A stretch of 11,953 bases of DNA. It comes from Competibacteraceae bacterium UBA6584. Lineage in GTDB: Bacteria; Pseudomonadota; Gammaproteobacteria; Competibacterales; Competibacteraceae. The position numbers and the translations under genes are program-made. The DNA lies in NCBI GenBank assembly GCA_002433805.1, contig DJIW01000053.1, positions 1-11,953 on the forward strand, written 5' to 3'. The notes below the pieces were generated by a model. That model did not search any database. It was not told the DNA's origin and saw only the letters and a program-made list of their open reading frames with translations. Below are positions 1 through 6,967 of the stretch, piece by piece; the stretch's first letter is position 1; every line of letters begins with the position of its first letter.

Positions 1-21
1 ATATATAATTGCCGGGTTAAT

Positions 22-55
22 AAGTCAAGCTGTGTTCTTACGGATGCTTGGACTT
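22..55 (-). terminator. Possible terminator hairpin downstream of ggt
   Basis: Arms at 22-30 (AAGTCAAGC on plus) and 46-55 (GCTTGGACTT) pair as nine base pairs with one bulged G around a 15-nt loop. The hairpin starts 8 nt beyond the ggt stop codon, the right place for a terminator. The stem is not GC-rich, and on the minus strand it is followed only by ATTAA rather than a clear T tract, so the call is tentative. The remaining bases 1-21 show nothing I can interpret. Confidence 0.35.
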
Positions 56-62
56 GATGAGC

Positions 63-1799
63 TCAATAGCCCGCCGCCAACCCGCCCGGCCGGCGGGTAT
101 CGGAAAACCCGTAGAGACCGGCCGGCGTCCGAACGATGCTCTGGGTATCGCCGATGGCTTCCTTGAAGACCACAGTGTGGCCCCACTCGCGCAGCAGGCG
201 CACGCTGTCCGGGCTGAAACCCTCTTCGAGCCGCAGTTCATCCGGCAACCACTGATGGTGCATCCTCGGCGCGAGCGTGGCTTCGGCGATGTTCATTTGA
301 TGATCGATGATATTCGACACGATTTGCAGCACGGTGGTGATGATGCGGCTGCCGCCGGGGCTGCCGGTGACCAACACCGCCTGGCCGTCCTCAAGCACGA
401 AAGTCGGGCTCATCGAACTGAGCGGGCGCTTGCCGGGAGCGACCGCGTTGGCGTCGCCGCCGATCAAGCCATAGGCGTTCGGCGCGCCGGGTTTGGCGGC
501 GAAGTCGTCCATTTCGTTGTTGAGCAGGATGCCGGTGCCGGCGGCGACGATGCCGGAGCCGTAGGAAAAATTCAGAGTGTAGGTCACGGCGACCGCATTG
601 CCGTCGCGGTCGATCACCGAATAGTGGGTGGTCTGTTCGCTTTCGTGCTGGCGCGGTTGGCCGGGCTTGATTTCGGCCGCCGGCCGGGCGCGGTTGGGCT
701 CGATGCGCGCCGCCAGTTCCTTGGCGTAAGCCTTTGAAGTCAATCCGGCGACCGGCACCTTGACGAAATCGGGATCGCCCAGGTATTCGCTGCGGTCGGC
801 GTAGGCCAGCTTCATGGCCTCGGCCAGCCGGTGGACGACCGCCGCGCTGTTCGCGCCCCATTCGGCCAGCGGCCAGTTCTCCAGCATGTTGAGCAGTTGG
901 ATCAGGTGCACGCCGCCGGAGCTGGGCGGCGGCATCGAGACGATCTCGTAACCGCGATAGCGGCCGCGCACCGGTTCGCGGACCACCACGCGGTAGTTTT
1001 TCAGATCGTCCGCCGTGATCAGCCCCCCATTCGCCTGCATATCGGCGACCAGCCGGCGGGCGATTTCGCCTTCATAGAACGCGGGCGGACCCTGTTCGGC
1101 GATCAATTTGAGCGAAGCCGCCAGATCGGTTTGTCTCAGCAGCTCGCCGGGCTGGTAGCCGGAACCGTCGGATTTGAAGAAGATAGCCCGGCTGGCCGGC
1201 CAGCGCGCCATCCGCTCGCGGGCTTCATGAAGCGATAACGCCAAATCGAGGTTGACCGGAATGCCTTGCTCGGCCAACTGGATCGCCGGCGCGAGCAGCC
1301 GAAACCACGGCAAGCGACCGTGGCGGCCGTGGGCGATGGCCAGTCCCGCCACGGTGCCCGGCACGCCGGCCGCCTGATGGCTGTAGCGGATCCGGGTTTC
1401 ATCGACCTCGCCCTTGTCGTTCAGATAAAAATCTCGACGGATGGCGGCCGGAGCGGTTTCTCGGAAATCGATGGCTTCGGTCTGTTTGTTGGCCGCGTGG
1501 TGAACCAGCATGAAGCCGCCGCCACCCAGATTGCCGGCTTGGGGCAGGGTGACCGCCAGGGCGAAGCCGACCGCCACCGCCGCGTCCACGGCGTTGCCAC
1601 CCTGGCGCAGGATCTCGACGCCCACTTGGCTGGCCAGCGCGTCCTGGGTGACTGCCATGCCGTTGCGGGCCATGACCGGATGGACCCGGTCGAGCAGGCT
1701 GGGGAGTGCGACATCGCACCGGCCCGCGCCCGAATAAACCGCGCAAATAGCCAGAAGAATCGGACCGAACCAGCGGCAAACCAGGGGCGACAAGGTCAT
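63..1799 (-). CDS. ggt: Gamma-glutamyltransferase (glutathione hydrolase) precursor
   Basis: Periplasmic N-terminal nucleophile enzyme that removes or transfers the gamma-glutamyl group of glutathione and related peptides. The 578-residue length matches bacterial GGTs of about 580. Residues 1-28 look like a Sec signal peptide (hydrophobic core near 11-22). DFRETAPAA near 111-119 carries the Arg that binds the substrate carboxylate. The maturation site lies in ESEQTTHYSV, where the first Thr (about 390) should become the N-terminal nucleophile of the small subunit after self-cleavage. Downstream are the lid-loop region PNAYGLIGGDANAV, the PLSSMSPT stretch, the oxyanion motif GSPGGSRI and the C-terminal end LAAGY. 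All key residues are present, so activity is expected. The ATG at 1799 has GGAGG (1805-1809) five bases upstream. It lies 86 bp after the response regulator gene on the same strand, with a hairpin between, so it is probably a separate unit. Similarity to E. coli Ggt is judged from memory. Confidence 0.96.
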   Translation of the reverse strand: MTLSPLVCRWFGPILLAICAVYSGAGRCDVALPSLLDRVHPVMARNGMAVTQDALASQVGVEILRQGGNAVDAAVAVGFALAVTLPQAGNLGGGGFMLVHHAANKQTEAIDFRETAPAAIRRDFYLNDKGEVDETRIRYSHQAAGVPGTVAGLAIAHGRHGRLPWFRLLAPAIQLAEQGIPVNLDLALSLHEARERMARWPASRAIFFKSDGSGYQPGELLRQTDLAASLKLIAEQGPPAFYEGEIARRLVADMQANGGLITADDLKNYRVVVREPVRGRYRGYEIVSMPPPSSGGVHLIQLLNMLENWPLAEWGANSAAVVHRLAEAMKLAYADRSEYLGDPDFVKVPVAGLTSKAYAKELAARIEPNRARPAAEIKPGQPRQHESEQTTHYSVIDRDGNAVAVTYTLNFSYGSGIVAAGTGILLNNEMDDFAAKPGAPNAYGLIGGDANAVAPGKRPLSSMSPTFVLEDGQAVLVTGSPGGSRIITTVLQIVSNIIDHQMNIAEATLAPRMHHQWLPDELRLEEGFSPDSVRLLREWGHTVVFKEAIGDTQSIVRTPAGLYGFSDTRRPGGLAAGY

Positions 1800-1820
1800 G
1801 GCGGCCTCCAGCGGAGCGGC

Positions 1821-1870
1821 TCAAACCAAACCGGCAAGGCGAGCGCGAACGAAGCGGCCAGCCTTGCCGG
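1821..1870 (-). terminator. Hairpin terminator after the response regulator gene
   Basis: A perfect 10-bp inverted repeat, CCGGCAAGGC at 1831-1840 and GCCTTGCCGG at 1861-1870, encloses a 20-nt loop. Read on the minus strand it begins 15 nt after the response regulator stop codon and is followed by TTTGGTTTGA (1830-1821), an imperfect T-rich tail. This fits an intrinsic terminator separating the regulator from ggt. The long loop and interrupted T tract leave room for partial read-through. Confidence 0.5.
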
Positions 1871-1885
1871 ACAGACGAGGGCGAT

Positions 1886-3043
1886 TTAAAACAGTTTGAA
1901 CACGTAACCCAACAGCGCGGCGGCCGAACCCAGCAGCGCGATGACGCCGAGCGTCAGGGCCAGCGAGACGCGCGAGGCCAAGCCGCTTTCGGAAGCGCCC
2001 GATCCGGCTTGCGCGATCGACCGTTCGGCGGCTTCCCGAGCGATGGTTTCGATGACCGGTTGCAACCCCGAGCGAACGGACTGGATGATCTGCTGCTTGA
2101 ATTCGGGGGAGGAGGTCATCAACGTCAGGTTGGCCTTGCTTTGTTGATCGATCTGGGTCTCGATTTCTTTGAATAATTCTTCGCGGTTGATTTCCAGGCC
2201 GCGCGCGACGTTGCGTTGGGAGACCCCCTCGCTGACTTCGCGGGCCGCCTGTTCGGCCACGCTGCGGGCGCTTTCCTGGGCGGCGCTGCGGGCGGTGCGC
2301 TCGGCGGTGCCGCGCGCGATTTCGGTCGCCACTTGCTTGGCGGCCTCCTGCGCGGCGCGCACCGCCGCGTGAGCGGCCCGCCGGCCCAAATCCTCGGAAA
2401 CGCCGCGCGCGGTTTGGGTGGCGATTTCCCGGGTGAGATTCGGCACCAACTCCTGAATGATGTCGCGGGCGACCTTTTCGGCCGCGGCCCAGGCGACCCG
2501 TTCCGCCAGTTGTTCGATGTCGCTGGTTCCCTCGGTCGGCGTTCTCGGCGCGGACGGCGCTTCGCTGGCGGCCATCGCGGGCGCGGCGGGGGCCGGCGTC
2601 GGTTTTTCCACCACCGACGGCAGCGGGATCGCATGAGCCGGCGTCGCCGCGTCTTCGAGCGCGATGGCGGCGGTGCCTTCGCTGACTCCGTTCAACACCG
2701 CGTCGAGCTGGTCGGGGGTATAGGGTTTGGATAGAAAGCCGACCGCGCCGCTTTCCTTGGCGTCCCGCTTGTCCTCGTCGGTGGCGTTGGCGGAGCACAT
2801 GATGATGGGCGGCGAATCTTGGAGGTTTTGCCCGGTGATGGCCCGGCTGGTTTCAAAGCCGTCCATGCCCGGCATCATCACATCCATGAAAATGATGTCC
2901 GGCTTCTTGTTGTCTAAGTATTTGATGCAGTCCTCGCCGGAGCCCACCCAATCCACCTCGACGCTGCGTTCGAGCAGCAACTTGCGTAAGGTGAGGTGGG
3001 CGACTTTGGAATCATCCACCACCAGCGCCTTTTTGATGTTCAT
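1886..3043 (-). CDS. Tail-anchored response regulator: receiver domain, Ala-rich helical region, C-terminal membrane segment
   Basis: Residues 1-120 are a CheY-like receiver with all signalling residues: acidic pair D10/D11, phosphoacceptor D54 in FMDVMMPGMDG, S84 and K106 in the SKPYTP motif. Residues 135-170 are a Pro/Ala-rich linker. Residues 176-275 are strongly helix-forming and Ala/Arg/Glu-rich, with Ala at every fourth position from 223 to 267. A second charged helical stretch covers about 284-345. Residues about 360-381 form one hydrophobic segment, ending four residues before the C terminus (KLF), so the protein looks tail-anchored with the receiver in the cytoplasm. There is no helix-turn-helix, GGDEF, EAL or other known output domain, and no histidine kinase is encoded nearby. 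The ATG has AGGAGG (3049-3054) at 5-nt spacing and a plausible promoter at 3073-3101. The receiver call is firm; the output role is unknown. It may act by protein contact at the inner membrane. Confidence 0.9.
   Translation of the reverse strand: MNIKKALVVDDSKVAHLTLRKLLLERSVEVDWVGSGEDCIKYLDNKKPDIIFMDVMMPGMDGFETSRAITGQNLQDSPPIIMCSANATDEDKRDAKESGAVGFLSKPYTPDQLDAVLNGVSEGTAAIALEDAATPAHAIPLPSVVEKPTPAPAAPAMAASEAPSAPRTPTEGTSDIEQLAERVAWAAAEKVARDIIQELVPNLTREIATQTARGVSEDLGRRAAHAAVRAAQEAAKQVATEIARGTAERTARSAAQESARSVAEQAAREVSEGVSQRNVARGLEINREELFKEIETQIDQQSKANLTLMTSSPEFKQQIIQSVRSGLQPVIETIAREAAERSIAQAGSGASESGLASRVSLALTLGVIALLGSAAALLGYVFKLF
2219..2377 (-). repeat. Coding region for an Ala-every-fourth-residue helix (response regulator residues 223-275)
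   Basis: In the protein, Ala occurs at 223, 227, 231, 235, 239, 243, 247, 251, 255, 259, 263 and 267, then Ser at 271 and 275. Over 225-272 this can also be read as six octapeptides, for example EIARGTAE, RTARSAAQ, ESARSVAE and QAAREVSE, with AR recurring exactly eight residues apart four times. The DNA is not a clean tandem repeat, so the pattern is kept at the protein level. It resembles AxxxA helix-packing (Alacoil-like) surfaces. Confidence 0.7.
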
Positions 3044-3072
3044 GCAAACCTCCTACGCCATCGAAGTCATTA

Positions 3073-3101
3073 GTTATATTGGACGCGATGCGGTTTTGCA
3101 A
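3073..3101 (-). promoter_or_regulatory. Candidate sigma70 promoter for the response regulator gene
   Basis: On the minus strand a -35 element TTGCAA (3096-3101, 4 of 6 consensus bases) and a -10 element TATAAC (3073-3078, 5 of 6) are separated by exactly 17 bases. Transcription would begin near 3066, giving a leader of about 22 nt that contains the AGGAGG ribosome site. The local sequence is more AT-rich than the surrounding genes. This is by-eye consensus matching with no expression evidence. Confidence 0.42.
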
Positions 3102-3133
3102 CGGCGCATGACGGAGTCTCGATCATTCGAACA

Positions 3134-3152
3134 GCAAATGTCTCGCATTTGC
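3134..3152. promoter_or_regulatory. Perfect 7-bp inverted repeat, possible operator
   Basis: GCAAATG (3134-3140), a 5-bp centre TCTCG, then CATTTGC (3146-3152). The arms are centred 12 bp apart, roughly one helical turn, as in dimeric regulator sites. It lies about 33 bp upstream of the proposed -35 of the response regulator promoter, inside the divergent intergenic region, so an activator or shared-regulator site is conceivable. I do not recognise it as the site of a known regulator. Confidence 0.3.
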
Positions 3153-3278
3153 GAATTGCTCCAACTATATTAGGAAATTCATGGAACTCGTATTGAATAA
3201 AGGGATATACATGTCTTCCCTCTTGTCGTCCCCTCTCGGCCGACAATCCCCTGTGAACTGACCCCGGAGGAATCGGTG

Positions 3279-3596
3279 ATGAAGAGAACTTTACTGGCGT
3301 TTTTAGCGCCCCCGGCAGCCGTCATCCGCCACGGATGCGTCGCCTGCACCGCCGCGCCCATCGGCGTATTCTGGTTGAGCGCCCTGGCCAGCCTCGTCCA
3401 CGGCCTCTCCAGGGGGGCGGTCGGCGCCACCGTTTTGGGCGTCGCGCTGTGGGTGATCGCGGCCGCTTGGGCTCGGTTGGTGCTTCGGGGCGTGGAAAGC
3501 GATACGCTGCAACGTGAAGATAGCACGCAAGCGAAGCTGGCGGTACCGCGGTTGGACGAGTCTGACCCATTGGCCCAGCTTCGGGCCGATCACTGA
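3279..3596 (+). CDS. Small YqaE/Pmp3-like membrane protein with a hydrophilic C-terminal tail
   Basis: A 105-residue protein. Its N-terminal half, LLAFLAPPAAVIRHGC (5-20) then GVFWLSALASLVHG (29-42), follows the layout of the YqaE/Pmp3 family of small membrane proteins: a Pro-Pro hydrophobic segment, a Gly-Cys turn, then a second hydrophobic segment. The family assignment is from pattern memory and is moderate. A further hydrophobic segment covers about 48-67, and residues 70-105 are a polar tail not found in the usual 50-60 residue members. GCVAC gives a CxxC pair (C20, C23). GGAGGA (3266-3271) stands 7 nt before ATG 3279; an in-frame GTG at 3276 directly precedes it and is the less likely start. 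Pmp3 homologues are linked to membrane potential and ion tolerance in yeast; the bacterial role is not settled. It is divergent from the response regulator and convergent with secF. Confidence 0.72.
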   Translation: MKRTLLAFLAPPAAVIRHGCVACTAAPIGVFWLSALASLVHGLSRGAVGATVLGVALWVIAAAWARLVLRGVESDTLQREDSTQAKLAVPRLDESDPLAQLRADH

Positions 3597-3620
3597 GCAC
3601 CCCGGCGTTGCGGCGACTTG

Positions 3621-3655
3621 AAAACGAGGGGGGTTTTTAGCCTCCCTCGGTCGTT
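3621..3655. terminator. Bidirectional terminator between the YqaE/Pmp3-like gene and secF
   Basis: The stem is CGAGGG...CCCTCG (3625-3630 with 3644-3649), extended inward by three more positions with one G-U wobble on the plus transcript, around a T-rich loop. On the minus strand the hairpin begins 6 nt past the secF stop codon and is followed by TTTT, as expected for the end of the tgt-sec cluster. On the plus strand it lies 28 nt past the small membrane protein gene and is followed by GTCGTTTC, a weaker tail. The minus-strand stem has an A-C mismatch in place of the wobble. Confidence 0.6.
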
Positions 3656-4597
3656 TCAGGGACGTTCGTCCGCGGTTTCCTTGGCGCGGGGCAACAGATC
3701 CTCGCGGCTGATGCCCAAATAAAGCGCGGTGGCGCTGGCGATATAGATCGATGAGTAGGTGCCCACGACGATGCCGATGATCATGGCGATCGAGAACCCG
3801 CGCATCACGGCGCCGCCGAGAAAATACAGCACGATCACCGACAGCAGCGTCACCAAGCTGGTCATGATGGTGCGCGAGAGCGTTTCGTTGATCGAAAGGT
3901 TCATGATGTCCATCGTCGAACCCTTGCGCCGCTTGCGGAAGTTTTCGCGGATGCGGTCCAGCACCACCACGGTGTCGTTGACCGAATAGCCGATTACCGC
4001 CAGCACCGCGGCCAGTACGGTCAGATCGAACTCGATCTGGAACAGCGAAAACCAGCCGACGGTGAACAGCACATCGTGGATGGTGGCGGCGATGGTTCCC
4101 ACCGCCAGCCGCCATTCAAAGCGGAACATCACGTAGATCAAAATGCCCGCCAGCGCGCCCAGCGCCGCCAGACCGCCTTGTTCCACCAGCTCTTGGCCGA
4201 CTTGCGGGCCGACGAACTCCGCGCGCGCCAGAGTGGCGCCCGCGCCGCCCTCGGCGGTTTGCAAGGCGCGCAGCACGTCGTTGCTGAGCGTGGCGGCGTT
4301 GCTCTGATCGCCGTGCGGCGGAATGCGGATCAGCACGTCGCGCGAGGTGCCGAAGTGCTGGGTTTGCGCGGCCGCAAAGCCCGCCGCGGCCAGCGTTTCA
4401 CGGACTTTGGGGATTTCCACCGGCTGCGGGTACTGGACTTCCAGCACCGTGCCGCCGGTGAAATCCAGCCCGAGGTTCATCCCTCGAACCAGCAGCGAGA
4501 GCAGCGCGATCAGCAGCACCGCGACCGACCAGGCCATCGCCAGCTTGCGCCAGCGCAGAAAGTCGATATTCGTGTTGTAGAGACTGAAAGGTCCCAT
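3656..4597 (-). CDS. secF: Protein translocase subunit SecF
   Basis: Inner-membrane RND-family partner of SecD. The SecDF complex associates with SecYEG and uses the proton gradient to pull exported proteins out on the periplasmic side. The 313-residue length is typical. The first membrane segment (about 18-38) is followed by GLDFTGGTVLEV (43-54), the SecF signature, and a periplasmic domain to about 135 that ends in FVGPQVGQEL (128-137). Five C-terminal membrane segments follow, including VIGYSVNDTVVVLDRIREN (201-219), whose Asp residues belong to the conserved membrane motif. It starts 19 nt after secD, with a modest GGAA sequence ahead of the ATG, which suggests co-transcription and possible translational coupling. 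It is the last gene of the cluster, followed at once by a terminator hairpin. Confidence 0.97.
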   Translation of the reverse strand: MGPFSLYNTNIDFLRWRKLAMAWSVAVLLIALLSLLVRGMNLGLDFTGGTVLEVQYPQPVEIPKVRETLAAAGFAAAQTQHFGTSRDVLIRIPPHGDQSNAATLSNDVLRALQTAEGGAGATLARAEFVGPQVGQELVEQGGLAALGALAGILIYVMFRFEWRLAVGTIAATIHDVLFTVGWFSLFQIEFDLTVLAAVLAVIGYSVNDTVVVLDRIRENFRKRRKGSTMDIMNLSINETLSRTIMTSLVTLLSVIVLYFLGGAVMRGFSIAMIIGIVVGTYSSIYIASATALYLGISREDLLPRAKETADERP

Positions 4598-4616
4598 GTG
4601 TTTTCCGTTCCGTCGC

Positions 4617-6488
4617 CTAGACGGTCAGCTTTTGCAGCTTGCGGCCGCCGTAAATGAGATTGACCAGCGCCCGCGAGCCGGTGACCGCCGTGAACATGGA
4701 GGTCAAAATGCCGATGCTGAGCGTGACCGCGAAGCCCTTGATCGGACCGGTGCCGAAGCCAAACAGCATGATCGCGGCGATCAGGGTGGTCAGGTTGGAA
4801 TCGAGGATGGTGTCGAAAGCGCGGTCGAAGCCGGCGTGAATCGCCGCTTGCGGGCTGTTGCCGTTGCGCAGTTCCTCGCGGATGCGTTCGTAAATCAGCA
4901 CGTTGGCGTCCACCGCCATGCCCATGGTCAGCACGATGCCGGCGATGCCGGGCAGGGTGAGGGTGGCCTGCAGCATCGACAGCGCCGCGATGATCAGCAC
5001 CACGTTGGCGACCAGCGCGGCGGTGGCGATCAGGCCGAAGGTTTTATAGCGCAGCGTCATGAACGCGGCGATCACCAACAGCGAGATCATGGCGGCGCGG
5101 AAGCCCTGAGCGATGTTTTCTTTGCCGGCGCTCGGGCCGACCGTGCGTTCCTCGATGATCTCAATCGGGCTGACCAGCGCGCCGGCGCGCAACAGCAAGG
5201 CCAAATCGCGGGCTTCGCGGGTGCTGTCCAAACCGGTGATCTGGAAGCGCCGGCCCAGCCGGTCGCGGATGGTGGCGACGTTGATGACTTCCTCGACGGT
5301 GAAGGTGCTCTTTTTGAGTTCGCCGTCCACCCGCTTGGTCTCGGTCTTGTTCTCGATGAACACCACCGCCATGCGCTTGCCGATGTTGTCCTTGGTGCCG
5401 GCTTCCATGCGGCCGGCGCCCTTGCCGTCCAGGGAGATGAACACCGCCGGCCCGCCGTTTTGCTGGTCGAGACCGGAGGAGGCGTCGACGATGGAATCGC
5501 CGGTCAGCATCACCCGTTTTTGCAGCAGCACCGGTCGACCCTCACGATCCTTATACAACCGCGAATTGATCGGAATCCGGTTAGTGCTCGCCGCCTGATT
5601 CCAGTCGTTTTCCTCGTCGGCGAGCCTGAATTCCAGAGTGGCGGTGGCGCCGAGGATTTCCTTGGCGCGGGCGGTGTCCTGAACGCCGGGCAGTTGCACC
5701 ACGATCCGGTCGCTGCCCTGCTGTTGGATGATGGGTTCGGCGACGCCCAACTCGTTGACGCGGTTGCGCAGGATGGTGATGTTCTGTTGCAGGGCGAAAT
5801 CGCGCTTTTCCTTGATTTCGGGCTCGCCCAAGGTCAGTTTCAGACCGAGCGGTCCCGCGTCGGTCTGTTCCAGGTTGCCCAGGCTCTTGCGCAGCGCTTG
5901 CGCGGCCTTGTCGCGTTCGGCCGCATCCTTGAATTCCACCTGCACGCCGCCGGTCGCGGCGCGGCCGACCGAGGTGTACTGCACTTTGTCGTTGCGCAGC
6001 TGCGCGCGGATTTCATCCACGTAACCGTCTTCGATCTGCTTGACGGTGGCGTCCATGTCGACTTGCATCAGAAAATGCACGCCGCCGCGCAGATCCAGGC
6101 CGAGATACATCGGGTTTAACCCAAGCGCCCGCAGGAAAGACGGGGCCGACGAGGCTAGATTGAGGGCGACGATGTAGTCGCGGCCCAAGCGGTCCTTGAG
6201 CAGATCGGCGGCTTTGAGCTGCTGTTCCGAATCGGAGAAGCGGACCAGCAGGCGGTCGGTTTCGAGTTCCAGCCGTTTGTGGGGCAGCTTTTCGGCTTCG
6301 AGCAGGCCAGCGACCCGGCTTTGAAACGCGGCGTCGATGGGAATGTTGGCGCGCGCGCTGGAAATTTGCACGGCGGGATCTTCGCCGAACAGGTTGGGCA
6401 GCGCGAAGGTCAAGGCCCAGAACAGCGCCAGGCCGATCAGTAGATACTTCCACCAGGGATATTGATTGAGGGCATGCGGAGTAGGCAT
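4617..6488 (-). CDS. secD: Protein translocase subunit SecD
   Basis: Large subunit of the SecDF export motor. The 623-residue length fits the gammaproteobacterial form (E. coli 615). The N-terminal membrane segment is at about 14-34. The conserved GLDLRGGVHF (130-139) begins the periplasmic region. The P1 head domain follows, with NRVNELGVAEPIIQQQG and RIVVQLPGV (about 242-268). LLLRAGALVSPIEIIEERTVGPS (about 431-453) leads into the C-terminal six-helix RND unit, with the hallmark GMAVDANVLIYERIREEL (523-540). D527 corresponds to the membrane Asp needed for proton-coupled movement. All motifs are intact. The ATG at 6488 is preceded only by a weak GGGA, so translation may depend partly on yajC, whose stop is 35 nt upstream. 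Long antisense open frames over this gene are codon-bias shadows. Confidence 0.98.
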   Translation of the reverse strand: MPTPHALNQYPWWKYLLIGLALFWALTFALPNLFGEDPAVQISSARANIPIDAAFQSRVAGLLEAEKLPHKRLELETDRLLVRFSDSEQQLKAADLLKDRLGRDYIVALNLASSAPSFLRALGLNPMYLGLDLRGGVHFLMQVDMDATVKQIEDGYVDEIRAQLRNDKVQYTSVGRAATGGVQVEFKDAAERDKAAQALRKSLGNLEQTDAGPLGLKLTLGEPEIKEKRDFALQQNITILRNRVNELGVAEPIIQQQGSDRIVVQLPGVQDTARAKEILGATATLEFRLADEENDWNQAASTNRIPINSRLYKDREGRPVLLQKRVMLTGDSIVDASSGLDQQNGGPAVFISLDGKGAGRMEAGTKDNIGKRMAVVFIENKTETKRVDGELKKSTFTVEEVINVATIRDRLGRRFQITGLDSTREARDLALLLRAGALVSPIEIIEERTVGPSAGKENIAQGFRAAMISLLVIAAFMTLRYKTFGLIATAALVANVVLIIAALSMLQATLTLPGIAGIVLTMGMAVDANVLIYERIREELRNGNSPQAAIHAGFDRAFDTILDSNLTTLIAAIMLFGFGTGPIKGFAVTLSIGILTSMFTAVTGSRALVNLIYGGRKLQKLTV

Positions 6489-6523
6489 GAAACGATGATT
6501 CCCGCAAGGGCGCCGGGGCGCGG

Positions 6524-6862
6524 TTACAGATTGCCTTTATAGGTGCCTTTGGGCATCAACGAACCGACAGCTTGTTTTTGGACTTTGATGGTGACCCCGT
6601 CGGCGATCTCGACTTGAACGAAGTTGTCGCCCAGTTCGGTGACGCGGCCCAGCACGCCGCCGCCGGTGACGATCTCATCGCCTTTTTTCAAGCCGTCCAC
6701 CATTTGTTTGTGTTCCTTGGCGCGCTTGGTCTGGGGACGGATCAACAGGAAGTAAAACGCCGCGATCAGGATAATGGGAAACAGCAGGTTCATCAGCCCC
6801 ATCGCGCCGTTGGCGGGCGCGCCAGCAGTTTGGGCCACGGCCTCTTGGATGAAGAAATTCAT
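6524..6862 (-). CDS. yajC: Sec translocon accessory subunit YajC
   Basis: A 112-residue single-span inner-membrane protein that co-purifies with SecDF and SecYEG. A short N-terminal segment is followed by one membrane helix (about 22-41) ending in the conserved LLIRPQTKRAKEHKQMV. A small cytoplasmic beta-rich domain follows (GDEIVTGGGVLGRVTEL, VQVEIADGVTIKVQKQAVGSLMPKG), typical of the family. GAGGA lies 6 nt before the ATG. It is 105 nt downstream of tgt and 35 nt upstream of secD, the standard gammaproteobacterial order. The tgt-yajC gap holds only a short GCCGG/CCGGC hairpin (6918-6933) with no T tract. Confidence 0.96.
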   Translation of the reverse strand: MNFFIQEAVAQTAGAPANGAMGLMNLLFPIILIAAFYFLLIRPQTKRAKEHKQMVDGLKKGDEIVTGGGVLGRVTELGDNFVQVEIADGVTIKVQKQAVGSLMPKGTYKGNL

Positions 6863-6967
6863 GGGGGTTCCTCGTTAATGGCCAGCCCCGCGCCAGCGGC
6901 GGATTGGAATGATAAGAGCCGGCATCGTCCGGCCATCGTCGTGTGGGGCGGGGTTCAGGGCCAGTTT

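Noticed and set aside
1821..2798. A 325-codon Arg/Gly-rich minus-strand frame overlapping the response regulator
   Set aside because: Composition is that of an out-of-frame reading of Ala-rich GC-rich DNA, with no motif. It conflicts with the well-supported receiver-domain frame, which has a strong ribosome site.
3182..3197. A sigma54-like sequence (TGGAAC-N5-TTGAA) upstream of the small membrane protein gene
   Set aside because: The -24 GG is present, but the -12 element reads GA instead of the nearly invariant GC, and no activator site was found.
4596..6119. A 507-codon plus-strand open frame opposite secD, and similar long antisense frames opposite ggt, the response regulator, tgt and secF
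   Set aside because: They are rich in His, Gln, Arg, Asp and Gly with no recognisable domain, and lie exactly opposite genes with firm homology. They are shadows caused by GC-rich third positions.
6918..6933. A GCCGG/CCGGC hairpin between tgt and yajC as a terminator
   Set aside because: The stem is only 5 bp with no T tract, and it would cut a conserved operon in two. It is more likely chance in GC-rich sequence.
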